In this document: positions 1-10,170 of the stretch, piece by piece | How positions within the stretch are numbered: position 1 is the stretch's first letter | Layout: the number at the start of each line of letters is the position of its first letter | From: Anagrus nilaparvatae | Lineage: Eukaryota; Arthropoda; Insecta; Hymenoptera; Mymaridae | NCBI GenBank assembly: GCA_022575985.1 | Contig: JAKSXM010000132.1 | Coordinates: forward strand, 12,896,001-12,960,000 | Length of the DNA: 64,000 nucleotides | Reading direction: 5' to 3' | The notes under the pieces: model-generated | What the model was told of the DNA's origin: nothing | The model's database searches: none | The model's input: only the letters and a program-made list of their open reading frames with translations | Program-made: the position numbers and the translations under genes

Positions 1-953
1 TAATAAATCTTCGCCAAATCGAAGGAAGAAATAGTCATACAGCAAATTAGTGGCCTCCGAAAGTATTACTTTGCACACTTATAAAGAAAACTACTATTTA
101 AAACGCGTTTTTAAAAAAACTGTGATTTGATACAGGATGGCGAAGTAGAAACAAAAATAACTCCTACCTCTAACGCTCCGTTATAACTCCAGTGACCTAC
201 GACCGCTTACGTTATCTATGTTTGTACCTCAGCATTCTATTTTTAAAACAGTATCCTTAGAAACTTATGTTTTAAAAAATACTATCATATAACAAGTTTA
301 CTAAGATATTTTATGTATAAAAACATATAAGATGTCCCGTAAAGGAAAGAAAATAGTCTTTTTTTGCCCTAGATATAAAGAAGGTTTTTATAAATTATTT
401 TAAATAGGAACAGACGGAAAATAGTAATAATTTTTTTTTACTTTTTAATTTGATATATTAAAGGTATATCTCTCTATATTATATGAAGATTTTTTGTCAA
501 CGTGTCTGACCAGTTCACCATGTGTTTACCACAATGTGCCCACCACCGTTTCCCAACCCTCTATGTACCCACCCTCATGTCGAAATTACCATTAGAAAAA
601 CTAATAATAGATGGCTACCAATAATGACACAAAAAATTACATACTTAAAAAATGTACTTTTCAAACAATTGCCTCATTATGTTATAATGAATTAATTGAT
701 AATATAATTGAAGAATTAATAAATAACAATTCGTCATCATTTAAGTATTTAAAAATTTATTATTGTAAATAAAAAAATTACAAAAAAAAATTATTTTTTT
801 TAATTAATATAATAAATTTACCAGTTAAAAAAATATTTTAAATATACTACTACTTTGTAAGCTAAATTCTGGGGATCAAATGAGTGTCCCGAGGATAAAA
901 GTCCTAGGGGAGAAACGTCCTTGGGGGGAAACTGTCTTTATGGAAAGGTTAAA
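1..953. other. AT-rich stretch, no gene seen
   Basis: No supported reading frame or RNA gene. A short segment near 105-150 (reading gatttgatacaggatgg) resembles, in inverse orientation, a segment near 25868-25910, so it is probably an old dispersed repeat. The left end of the DIRS element that follows may lie in here, but I found no left terminal repeat matching the inverted repeat at 4581-4907. Confidence 0.5.
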
Positions 954-1387
954 AGAGGTGAAGTTGACGTTGCACTTATCGAAAATTTATGTGACATAGG
1001 TCGATTACTAGTGGATTTGCAACATGACGAGGTTTCTATATGAAAGAAGTTAATTATCTCTAAGTTAATTATCTAAGTCACAATATAGAAATACTTTTAA
1101 CAACACCACTGCTGATGAATGGCTCTTTGCCAAGGACATTGGCGAGAAAACAAAGCTAAAAAGATCTATCCAGCAAGACTTTAAGGACTTAGCACAACCC
1201 AAGAAAATAATTTCATCAAAAAATTCAAAAAACTTCTATACCCCGCCTCATCAGAGAACTTTCAACCAGAAAACATCGATGCCAGGCGGGTACAAGACAT
1301 CCAATCAGAGCAAGAACAGCAGAAGGACAGCAGGAAACGTCAATATCGGAGGTATGTGGACAGAACCAGGAACAACCGGAGACGTTG
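954..1387 (+). pseudogene. DIRS gag C-terminal remnant
   Basis: From 954 a frame reads RGEVDVALIENLCDIGRLLV and on to a stop near 1040. After a gap of broken sequence, 1108-1387 reads DEWLFAKDIGEKTKLKRSIQ followed by a Gly/Arg/Gln/Asn-rich basic tail that includes PPHQRTFNQ. An acidic/hydrophobic helix followed by such a basic tail, just before the reverse transcriptase, is what I know of DIRS gag C-termini. The N-terminal part of gag is not recognisable. The assignment rests on peptide pattern and position only. Confidence 0.6.
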
Positions 1388-3240
1388 AGTCAAGTGAGAC
1401 TTTATATGGGTAGATTAAAGTCTTTTATTTGTAATTGGCAAAAAAATACAACAGACCCTACCATTTTATCCTGGATAAAAGGCTATAAGCTTCCAATTCA
1501 GAGAAAAATTTTTCAAAAGGTTCCTCCTAAAGAAAATCATTGGTCTAAGAATGATTTTCTTAACATGCAAAAAAATTATTCATGAACTTCTAAGCAAAGG
1601 TGCTATTGTAGAGTTCCATAAAGAAATTAAACCCTTTTTAATTTTTATCCAAGATCTTCTTGGTTCCCAAGCTAGACAAATCTTTCAGATTTATATTAAA
1701 TTTAAAAAATCTCAACAGATGTATCTCTACAGAACATTTTAAATTAGAGGATTATAGAACCTTAATAAAGTTAATTTCTCCAGGTTTTTTTTAGCTACTA
1801 TTGATTTAAAAATGCGTATTATATGATACCCATTAAAGAATCCGATAAAAAATATCTGTGTTTCAAATTTAATAATAAATACTACGACTTTAATGTTCTT
1901 CCTTTCGCCCTTAGTTCAGCCCCATATGTATTCACTAAAATAATGAAACCTGTTCCAGTATATATATGTATTATACGTCTCCTTGTATTATGTGTCTTAT
2001 TATATTGCGCATGACAGCGCCTCTATTGTATAAATGCGGTCGAGAGTTCAGTTCGCTCTCCGACACCGCCATGAACACACACTGCAAATATATACTACAT
2101 TAACAATAATGGCTGCCGCATTACATATTTAATTCAAACCTCAAATCCATTCCATCTTGGAACAAAACCAGTATTGGCATATTTAAGGAAATTAGGTTTT
2201 ATGCCGGTAGTATCTTTAAACGATTGGGCAATAATTGGTCAAATAAAGGAAGCCTGTAGGAGAAATATGCAGACGACTCTTAATTTATTACAGAACCTCG
2301 GGTTTATAATTAATTTTAAAAAGACTCAACTAGAACCAGATCAAAAAGTAAAATTTTTAGGTCTTGCATTCAGCTCAGTAGATATGTCAATTAGTCTACC
2401 GAGGGATAAAGTTGAAAAAGTCGAGGATATGATATCAAAATTTTTAATTAAACGCAATTGTAGAATAAGAGTTTTTTCACAACTCATAGGAACGCTTGTT
2501 TCTTGCTGCCCGTACTTAAAATATGGTATGGTTCACACAAAAGCTCTTGAAAAAGAAAAATTTTTAGCGCTTAAAAGGAATAATGATTGCAATGATAATT
2601 ATATGGAAATTCCGGATACACTGGTCGTTGATCTATTATGGTAGAAAACCAATATAAAACATGCAAAAAATTCAATTCGTTTTAGGGAATATAATCTTGA
2701 AATATTCACTGACGCCTCGATATCTGGTTGGGGTGTATCCTGTGGAACCCATAGATCGCACGATTTCTGGAGAGAGCACGAAAGAACCCCACATATTTAT
2801 GAATTAGAACTGATCACGGCTTTTATATGATTAAAATACTTTGCGCATAATCTCAAAGATTGAAATATACTATTACGTATACATAATACGACAGCAATCT
2901 CATATATAAATAGAATGGGTGGCATACAGTTTTTTCAAAATTTAAATAAAATAGCACGGCAACCATGGGAATATTGCGAGTCCAAGAACATATTTGTATT
3001 TGAATCTTATATTAGCTCAAGCGATAATTTTTTGGCAGATTTTGAATCTCGCAGAAAGGAACCCGAGACAGAGTATGAGCTTTCTTTTGATATTTTGCAA
3101 AGATAGAAGAAGCCTTTGGTTTACCAAAGATAAATCTTTTTGCCTCCCGAATCAATTCCAAATGTCAAGACTTCGTTTCGTGGTTACCAGATCCGGATAG
3201 CATTGCAACGGACTCCTTTAAAATCTCATGGGCACAGCTT
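1388..3240 (+). pseudogene. DIRS reverse transcriptase-RNase H, interrupted
   Basis: The frame opens with the DIRS-typical linker (LYMGRLKSFICNWQK, then DPTILSWIKGYKLP). It continues with fingers/palm pieces: LLSKGAIVEF, a broken region 1600-1800, YMIPIKESDKKYL near 1822-1860, and FALSSAPYVFTKIMKPV up to 1950. A solo LTR (1951-2164) cuts the palm, and the frame resumes as LAYLRKLGF. The catalytic loop near 2213-2227 reads S-L-N-D-W where DIRS enzymes have L-D-D, so the first Asp codon is AAC (Asn). RNase H follows from about 2700 (IFTDASISGWGVSCG, then YELELITAF). The linker to the recombinase near 3100-3270 (INLFASRIN and DPDSIATDSFKISWAQLNFY) is also DIRS-like, in shifted frames. Several stops make it a dead copy. 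Confidence 0.8.
1951..2164. mobile_element. 214-bp solo LTR nested in the DIRS palm domain
   Basis: The insert begins TGTTCCA and ends TGGAACA, a perfect 7-bp terminal inverted repeat of the TG...CA kind. It is flanked by a 5-bp direct repeat AAACC at 1946-1950 and 2165-2169. Removing the insert plus one AAACC copy joins the host frame exactly (Met-Lys-Pro-Val-Leu-Ala). A TATAAATG motif near 2028-2035 could be its promoter TATA box. No internal retrovirus-like coding or second LTR is present, so it is a solo LTR left by recombination between LTRs. The family (gypsy, copia or BEL) cannot be told from the LTR alone. Confidence 0.85.
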
Positions 3241-3471
3241 AACTTTTACGCCTTCCCTCTGTTTGCAATAATACTAAAAGTATTGTAAAAGATTTAAACA
3301 TATAAGGCAAGGGGTAAAGTCGTAGTCCCCGACTGGCCAACCCAGCCATGGTTCCCGCTCTTCCAAGACCTCACTTATTCAAAAATTTTAAAATTTAAGC
3401 CAGACAAGCTAATGTTATTATCTCCCTCTATGAAACCGCACCTCCTATGGAGAAATCTTACCCTGGTGGCA

Positions 3472-4429
3472 GGCGTTCATAAGAAGAGGAGCCTCTTCAG
3501 AATCAGCTGACATCTTACTTAAATCTTTATCAGAAAATTCGATTCGACAATATAATAGCTACTTAAAGAAATGGTGGAATTTTTGCATCAACTTAAATAA
3601 GGACCCCTTTTCAGAAACGGTACAAATAATAATTACATCCTTGACAGAAGAATTCAAGAGAGGTGTTGCCCATGGTACACTTAGTGGGACTAAATCAGCG
3701 ATTGCATTGATAGTGGGTTCACACATAACCCACGATGAAGATATAAAACGGTTTTTGAAAGGTGCCTATAACTTTCGGGCAGACAGGCCAAAATATAATG
3801 AAACTTGGGACCCCGGTGGTGTTTTAGATTTCTTATCTTCCTTGGATAATACTGAAATATTATTAGAAGCTCTTTCAAGAAAATTAGTAACGTTAATGGC
3901 ATTAGTTACAGGGCAGAGGATGCAGACATTATCATTAATAAGAATTAAAAACATAAAAATATATCAAAATCTAATCGAAATTAAAATCCCCTATAGAATC
4001 CCCTATAGAAACATCAAAAAAGAACAATCGGCAACCACTTCTTAGAATACCGTTTTATAACGAGAATAAGAACTCTGTGCTGCTCACACTCTTCAGAGAT
4101 ATATAGAAGTCACAGAAACTATTAGAAACTCACAAGATAAGCTTTTCATAGCTATAAAGAAACCCCACAAACCGGTGGGTACTCAAACATTAGCTCGCTG
4201 GGTCAAGAGGACTTTAGAGGAAAGCGGTATTGATATACAGATCTTTCAGTCCCACAGCACAAGACACGCGTCTACATCAGCTGCTAAGAGGGCAAAAGTC
4301 AATATTGACTGTATGAGAAACTCAGCTAGTTGGTCTGAAGGATCACAAACTTTCGCAAGGTTTTACGATTTACAATTAACGCTAAATCGTATAGACATTG
4401 CAAACTCAATTTTAGAGTTAAATAGTTAA
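3472..4429 (+). pseudogene. DIRS tyrosine recombinase, frameshifted
   Basis: An N-terminal SAM-like region (ILLKSLSENSIRQYNSYLKK from about 3510) leads into the catalytic domain. The first catalytic Arg lies in ALVTGQRMQTLSL near 3900-3935. After a break between 4045 and 4175 the C-terminal half shows QSHSTRHASTSAAKR (the H-x-x-R box), then a Trp box (NSASWSEGSQTFA) and the presumed nucleophile Tyr in FARFYDL near 4350-4372. These are the residues used for cutting and rejoining in DIRS, PAT and Ngaro recombinases. The frame is closed by stops at 4043-4045 and 4427-4429. Integration activity is not expected. Confidence 0.8.
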
Positions 4430-4580
4430 AAAACGTTTTAGTAAAACTATGGAATCAATTTTAAATATTCATTGTATTTTCTATTGTATAAAAAAAAACA
4501 AAAAAACAAAATGTGGATTCAGGTTCTCATTATGTACTTTAAACATCTACAAGTGATCTCGAGGAAGATGCGCGAAATAC

Positions 4581-4907
4581 AATTGTATGATTAAACGAAC
4601 TTACCTGTAAGTGAAGTTCTATCATAATTGTATGGAGTGCCTCTTCCGAGTTGATCACTTCTCACCCAAGTACCCCATAGTTTACTCTATGAGACTGTAT
4701 CATTCAATGACAACCTTGCACTTTGAACTAATGATATATACCGGATACGGGGATCACATAGTGACCCTAGATTTTTTTTATTACTTTAAAAATCGTGACT
4801 AAATCTGGTGTGGAGTAGGAGTACTACAAGTGATCATCTCGAAAGAGGTTCTCCATACAATTATGATAGAACTTCACTTACAGGTAAGTTCGTTTAATCA
4901 TACAATT
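4581..4907. repeat. 57-bp perfect inverted repeat at the DIRS 3' end
   Basis: Bases 4581-4637 are exactly complementary to 4851-4907, with a 213-bp spacer. A direct echo, ctacaagtgatc, occurs just before the left arm (near 4550) and inside the spacer before the right arm (near 4825). DIRS elements end with an internal complementary region next to the right inverted terminal repeat, which templates completion of a circular intermediate. The position just after the recombinase fits that region. The exactness of the match is surprising in a copy with such broken frames. Confidence 0.75.
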
Positions 4908-4908
4908 A

Positions 4909-6257
4909 TATACGGCTAAAAAAACTTTAAAAAGTAAAAATACGGGTTTCAGACTGTTTCGTGTGTAATTGAATCTTAAAAACAACTGATATGCTTTATA
5001 AGTTTGTTTTTAGGTTTTGGTTCCGTTTAATAGGATATTACATATTTTCTGGGATCAGCCACATAAATCTCATATATATTTTATGTGAAATTTCAAATCC
5101 CTTAATTGAGGGATTATTAAATATTACAAGTACCTAAACTTTAATTATTCTAAGTTCCTAAACCCGGATTCTTTTAGCCTAAATCGAAATTATTTTAAGT
5201 TCCATTTGATCCCCCATGATTAAATCGGAGACACTTGACCCCCTTTGATTTTCGGATTCTCAGGGTGCCCCTCCCTATAAGCATTTTCCATGTTAATATA
5301 AATAATTTACTCGATATTTTTTGCTACCACTTTTGTCTATTTTACCTCTTGCTAAAGAGAAAGACTAAATAGTGATTAGTATCACACTATTTAGCTAGAG
5401 TAGAAATAACTACCTTATTGTTAGCTTAATTGATCTATTAAATTTATTCTTATTTGATTTCATGTTATTTGAAAAATGTAATAGGTAATCATAATTTGTG
5501 TCATATTTTCGTTTAGTAACAAATCATAATGATATTCTAGTAATTTGGTAAGTTTTACTTAAAAAGTGGATCCAGAAAAAACTTTTGAAGATGGAAAATT
5601 TTCAAAAAGTAAGTTTAAAAGTGAATTTTGGAAAAATGAGTGAATCAGAATGATGAAATTTCAAAAAATACAATAAAACGCATAATATTCGGAAAATCCA
5701 ATTAAAAAGTATTAAATTAAAAATCCGTTATATATAATTTATTTCATGTAACTAGATTTCTTTATAACTAAATCCGCAAAGGCATTCTTTAAATACTCCT
5801 GAAAGACAAAGTACTTGTATCTTATACTAAGTACTTTCTGTAAACATTTTTTAGTAGAAATAAATTTTAAAAAAATATTATACTCTAATATTATACTCTA
5901 GAGGAGATTAAAAATATTTTCTCTCAACCTAATGATGATACATAAGCCAATATTATAGTAAAAAACTGTAGTTTTGATATCAGAAAAAAACAAAGATAAA
6001 TTTCTTATCTTGTATTTTCAGTCTTTAAATTACATGGGGAGAAAAAGAATATTAGAAATAGAAATGTTCGACAAACGTGATTGTTGTTTCACATTGGTAT
6101 ATAAATAAAAATATTTTTTTTAGAAAACTGAATTATGGCTTTAATTTATTTATCTTTCATATTATATACTATTTTGTTATTTAGAGATCTATCTGTATGG
6201 AAAGTAATAGGAATTTTAAATAATTCATTGAATTTACATCACATTTTTTCAAATTAT
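4909..6257. other. AT-rich non-coding stretch with old repeats
   Basis: No gene seen. 5100-5300 resembles 15480-15660 (both contain gttccatgtta-type ends and tttgacccc-like tracts) and looks like a diverged dispersed repeat. 5365-5470 is a second dispersed repeat, listed separately. Confidence 0.5.
5365..5470. repeat. Dispersed hairpin repeat, copy 1 (copy 2 at 28737-28835)
   Basis: Both copies contain a small hairpin, ctaaatagtg facing cacactatttagc, followed by a shared tail around ttgttagctcaatt. The copies are diverged and show no clear target duplication. They are an old interspersed family of unknown class. Confidence 0.5.
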
Positions 6258-6261
6258 TTAA

Positions 6262-7456
6262 AGGGTACTTTGACCCTAATATGACGTTTTTTTAGGTAAG
6301 GATTGTGAAGAGACGGTTTAAGATTTTATAGTAGATGTTTGTTTATTATTTTATATAAGTATTAAGTTTTACAAAAAAATTTTTTTTTTTAATTTCCATG
6401 ACGTCACTTCCGCATTACATGTGCGTAAAACAGGCACTTTGTCAAAATTGCCCGCACGATATCTCCAGTTTGGCTTATCTAAAACAAAAAAAAAAAATGG
6501 GTATTAGTTTAAACCAAATGTCAGGTTTTGACGTCGAGTTTTTTCAAAAAAATTAATTACAAACAAAATGGCGGCTGTTTAAAGTTAAAATGCGAAAAAA
6601 GGCCTAAATTTTTAGGACTAAAGTAGCTGTAAAAACTTTTTGAGAACTTTTTTTAAAAAAAACTCGACGTCAAAACCTCAAAAATATATTTTTTTAACTA
6701 CTCAGCAAATATGAAGTAAATTGCTAGAATAGTTTTTGCTTAATCGTGCACGCGGCTAGCAAGAAACGTGTTTCGAGATAAACGCGTTTGAAGTTTTTTG
6801 AAGTTTCAAAACAAGTTTTTTGATACTTTACATGGAAATTTTTTTTTTTTTTTTTTTTTTTTGTTAGAGAAACTTAAAACGAAAAAATCTAGACCATAAA
6901 CATTACAATCGGTTAATAATTTTTGCAGAAATATTAAGTAGAAAGAATAAATACGTGTTTTAAAAAAAAAACGAAATTTTTTTTTTTTGTTGATAAAATG
7001 AAAAATTATTTTTTTTTTCAACTTATCAGTCGTCTGCGATCCCAGGTCAATACAATAACCCTTTTGGCTGGCTCATATTCTACTACTACTTGACTTTTTT
7101 CGTTTTTTTGGTCAGAATTTCGTTTTTTGGCCAACTCTGCTTATATAGTGAATTAAAACTTGTTATTGATGGAAAAATCCGTAAATATACACATTCTATG
7201 AGTATTCAATAATACAATACATATTAATTAATATAATATAAATAATTTGAATGACCTAGGAAGGGTTGCGAGGACAATATGAATATCTATTCAATTTTAG
7301 AAAAAAAAAGAAGTTTGACGGCGCGCGCAAAACAGGCCAAAAAGTATACTTAGAGAGGGGATTTAAAATAAAAAATTTTTTTACATACTCTTGAGACATA
7401 TATGAAGTCATTTATGCAAAAAAAAAAAATTCGATCATATTAGGGTCAAAGTACCC
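6262..7456. mobile_element. 1.2-kb non-autonomous DNA transposon with TTAA flanks
   Basis: The left end agggtactttgaccctaata and its complement at 7434-7457 form a 23-24 bp perfect terminal inverted repeat. TTAA sits on both sides (6258-6261 and 7457-7460), the target duplication of piggyBac-type elements. The exact end is ambiguous by one base. A second, internal inverted repeat (ggttttgacgtcgag near 6528 against ctcgacgtcaaaacc near 6662) lies inside. The interior is non-coding with long T and A tracts; the minus-strand reading frame there is homopolymer artefact. Confidence 0.7.
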
Positions 7457-7835
7457 TTAATTTTTAAATCTGAATAATTTATTCGATATATTAATAAATA
7501 AAAATAAGTATTTGATTCAGGTATAATATATTAATTTATTTTAAACAAATTACTAAAATTTATCATAAACTAAAATTTTATGTCAAAGGAAATTCTAAAA
7601 AATGCACTGGATGTCACCTTAGCTGACGCAATAAATGTAATTAAAAAAAAGAAATTTTAAATATTTGGCTGTTGAAGATATTTACCAAGATTTGATAACT
7701 GGTTCACCAATTTGGTAATATAGGCATCAATAGTAAATAATTAATACTTCTAGAAGTAGTTTAAAACCGGTTTTAAGTGTGAATAGCTCAAAAGTTTAGT
7801 CCAAGAGCGATTTTTGACCCTTTTGCCCCACTGTG

Positions 7836-9360
7836 TGGCGTCCCAATTGTTGGAGCAAGAGGTTGCAGATATCCTTCTACTGAGAGAACAGCTCTATAAC
7901 AGGAATGATTCATCGTGATTTCCAATGACAAAAAGGCCTGCAGAATATATATACGCGGCAGTGCCAAAAATTACTTGACTCATCATGTAAAAGGGAACTG
8001 CCACGTAAAGGGCAACTTCCAGTGACACAAATTTCATTAGTTGCTACCTTTCACCTAACGATACGATGTAGGTGTTCACTGCCAAGTTGGCCAGTATCGA
8101 GGCCACGGCTCGTGAAGTCTCCGGTAACATTATCGTGGCCGGAGATTTCAATGCTAGAGCCATAGAATGGGGCATGTCAACGACGAATCCCAGGGGACGA
8201 AGAGTTCTTGAAATGGCATCCAGGTTAAACCTAGTTGTCCAGAACTTGGAACAGAGCTACGTATGAGAGGCCTGATTGAGGCACCAAAACCCTGGCCAGT
8301 GAGGCAATGTAAGGAAGGGTGGTGAATTGAAAGGTGACGGACGCTTTTAATGAAAGCGATCATCGATACATCACCTTCCAGGTAAGGGGTCGGCTACAAT
8401 ACCGGGCTCTGTACAAAAAACGACCCCTGGGATGGAATGTGGCAAATATGGATGAAGAACTCTTCGAAGCATACCTTTGAGAGGAACCCTCCTCCATCCT
8501 GGCCTGATATAGAAGGCTCACAATCACTAGTACTCAAGACGCCCAGGTGTTCACCTCCATGCCCCGGAAGAAAACCTGTAAAGAAAGAAGACCAGTCTAC
8601 TGGTGGACGGAGGAAACTGCAGATCTATGTCGAGAGTGCAATCGGGCAACAAGGATAGCGCAGAGAGCACGAAATTGGCCAGAGGCTATGGCACTTTCCA
8701 TGGCGTTCAAGGACGCTAAGCACTAACTTGCAAGAACCATCTGCCTCAGCAAGGCGCTATGGTCTTATGTACGAAGTTGCCATGGGCAAACTTAAGAGCT
8801 GACAGCGTAATGAACGTGGACACGACCAAAAGAATAGTGGATTCACTGTTTAATGAAGGTCTCTCTGACCAACTACATGGATTTCGCGAAGGATATTCCA
8901 CGATCGGCGCCAACAAGCGTATCGTCGATATCGTGTACAGGACGAGAAAAGTTCGGCATGCGATCCGGAAGGACGTTTTGCTTGTAACTTTGTATGTTAA
9001 AAATGCATTCAATTCGGCTCAATGGAACAAAATGCTGTCCTCCCTCGAGCAGGATTTCCGGATTCCACGTTACCTGAGCAAAGTACTCAGCGACTATCTA
9101 CGGAACCAGAATCTGCTTTACGACACAACCGATGGTAGGAAGGGAAAACAGCTAAGCGGAGGTATTTTCCAAGGATCGGTGCTGGGACCTGATCTGTGGA
9201 ATGCATTCTACGACGGCCTGTTACGAATCGATCTCCCGGAAGAGGCCTCCCTGATTGGGTACGCGGACGACGTTGCCTTAGCTATCGTTGCCAGAGGTGA
9301 CAACGACGTTCAGTTGCGGCTGAACGAGGTCATGAATATTATCAGCCAGTTGATGATGAT
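7836..9360 (+). pseudogene. R1-clade LINE ORF2 fragment (endonuclease plus partial RT)
   Basis: Translated in shifting frames, the segment follows an R1-type ORF2. The apurinic-like endonuclease shows LLEQEVADILLLREQLYN (7850s), CYLSPND near 8042, then KLASIEA, IIVAGDFNARAIEWGMS and a degenerate YERPD-x-GTKTLASEAM, ending in ESDHRYITFQV. The linker has WWTEETADLCRECNRA near 8600-8650. The reverse transcriptase resumes at 8760 (RADSVMNVDTTKRIVDSLF) but then skips about 200 residues to GLSDQLHGFREGYST. The palm reads LLVTLYVKNAFNSAQW, with Tyr where the catalytic Asp should be, while GYADDVAL is intact. Homology stops near 9350, so the 3' half is missing. It is a dead, internally deleted copy of higher GC than its surroundings. 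A 15-bp segment matching the end of the 3.9-kb foldback (53406-57324) abuts its left end. Confidence 0.85.
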
Positions 9361-9588
9361 TCCATTTCATCTCGCCCCCTGCAGACCAGCAGCCAGCTCT
9401 ACTCTCCCTTGTTAAAATAAATATTTAATTTTATTAAATACATATTTGAGAAGAAAAAGTATCATTACTCTGCATCAGCGGCGAACTCACTTCATAATAT
9501 AATGTTATATTATTACAAAGCAAGAACGTTACCTCTACGCTACCGAGACCGGTCGCCTTAGCAACTTGGTCCAATTTAAAAAATTTTC

Positions 9589-9933
9589 CGAGGGGCTATC
9601 GTCTTGGAAATCACAAATTTGATTTTTTTTGATTTTTTTTGATTTTTTTTGATTTTTCATGATTTTTTGTGATTTTTTTTGTTAAACATCGCTAAATATT
9701 ATATTGAATAGTAAGAAATAGATTTTTGAGGTCTAGGTTGAATTATAAGGCTAAAGAACGCAAAAAATCGCGAAAAATCACGAAAAAAATCACTAAAAAT
9801 CATTAAAAGACGAAAATAAACCATCTCATCTAGTAACGATTCATGATTGAGGTACAAATAAGGCAAAATCAGGAAAAAATCAACAAAAATTTTTTAAAAT
9901 CAAATTCGCGATTTCCAAGACGGTAGCCCCTCG
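9589..9933. mobile_element. 345-bp palindromic MITE with 8-bp TSD (copy 1)
   Basis: The ends cgaggggctatcgtcttgg and its near-exact complement face each other, and the whole element is largely self-complementary: gattttttt runs on the left, aaaaaatca runs on the right. The 8-bp direct repeat aaattttc flanks it at 9581-9588 and 9934-9941. A second copy lies in opposite orientation at 32501-32865. An 8-bp duplication is typical of hAT-superfamily insertion, which is my inference for the transposase class; the terminal bases are not the usual hAT ones. Confidence 0.85.
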
Positions 9934-9999
9934 AAATTTTCATCCAGAGTTTTTTTAATTCATCAAGTAGGCTCTGAAAATTTTAGAATACACCTTTTC

Positions 10000-10170
10000 G
10001 AACGTACAAACTCACACACAGACATTTATTATAAGCATGTTAGAGGCATCTAAATGATCTGGGGACCAAATTTATTTATCAATTTGACATTTTTAGGACT
10101 TTTCCATTTTTTGACCTGACAAAATTATAAGGCACGATTTTATCAATGTATTGGATGCATAGAGTGATCG
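10000..10170. repeat. Dispersed repeat shared with 58150-58330
   Basis: Both places contain gaggcatctaaatgatctgg-like sequence, then ggaccaaattt and a conserved tttttgacctgacaaa, ending near caatgtatt. They are diverged copies in the same orientation. No ends were resolved. Confidence 0.5.

Larger units (their letters stand above)
954..4908 (+). mobile_element. Degenerate DIRS-type tyrosine-recombinase retrotransposon
   Basis: The order gag remnant, reverse transcriptase, RNase H, tyrosine recombinase, then a complex inverted repeat is that of DIRS elements, which integrate with a tyrosine recombinase and not a DDE integrase. Each domain is recognisable by its peptide pattern, but the frames are broken by stops, frameshifts and a nested solo LTR at 1951-2164. 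No left inverted terminal repeat was found, so the 5' end is lost or too diverged and 954 is only where recognisable coding begins. The element is inactive by sequence: gag and recombinase are broken, and one catalytic Asp of the reverse transcriptase is Asn. Confidence 0.85.

Noticed and set aside
6806..7021. 71-residue minus-strand reading frame
   Set aside because: Lys/Phe-only sequence from A/T homopolymers inside the TTAA element.
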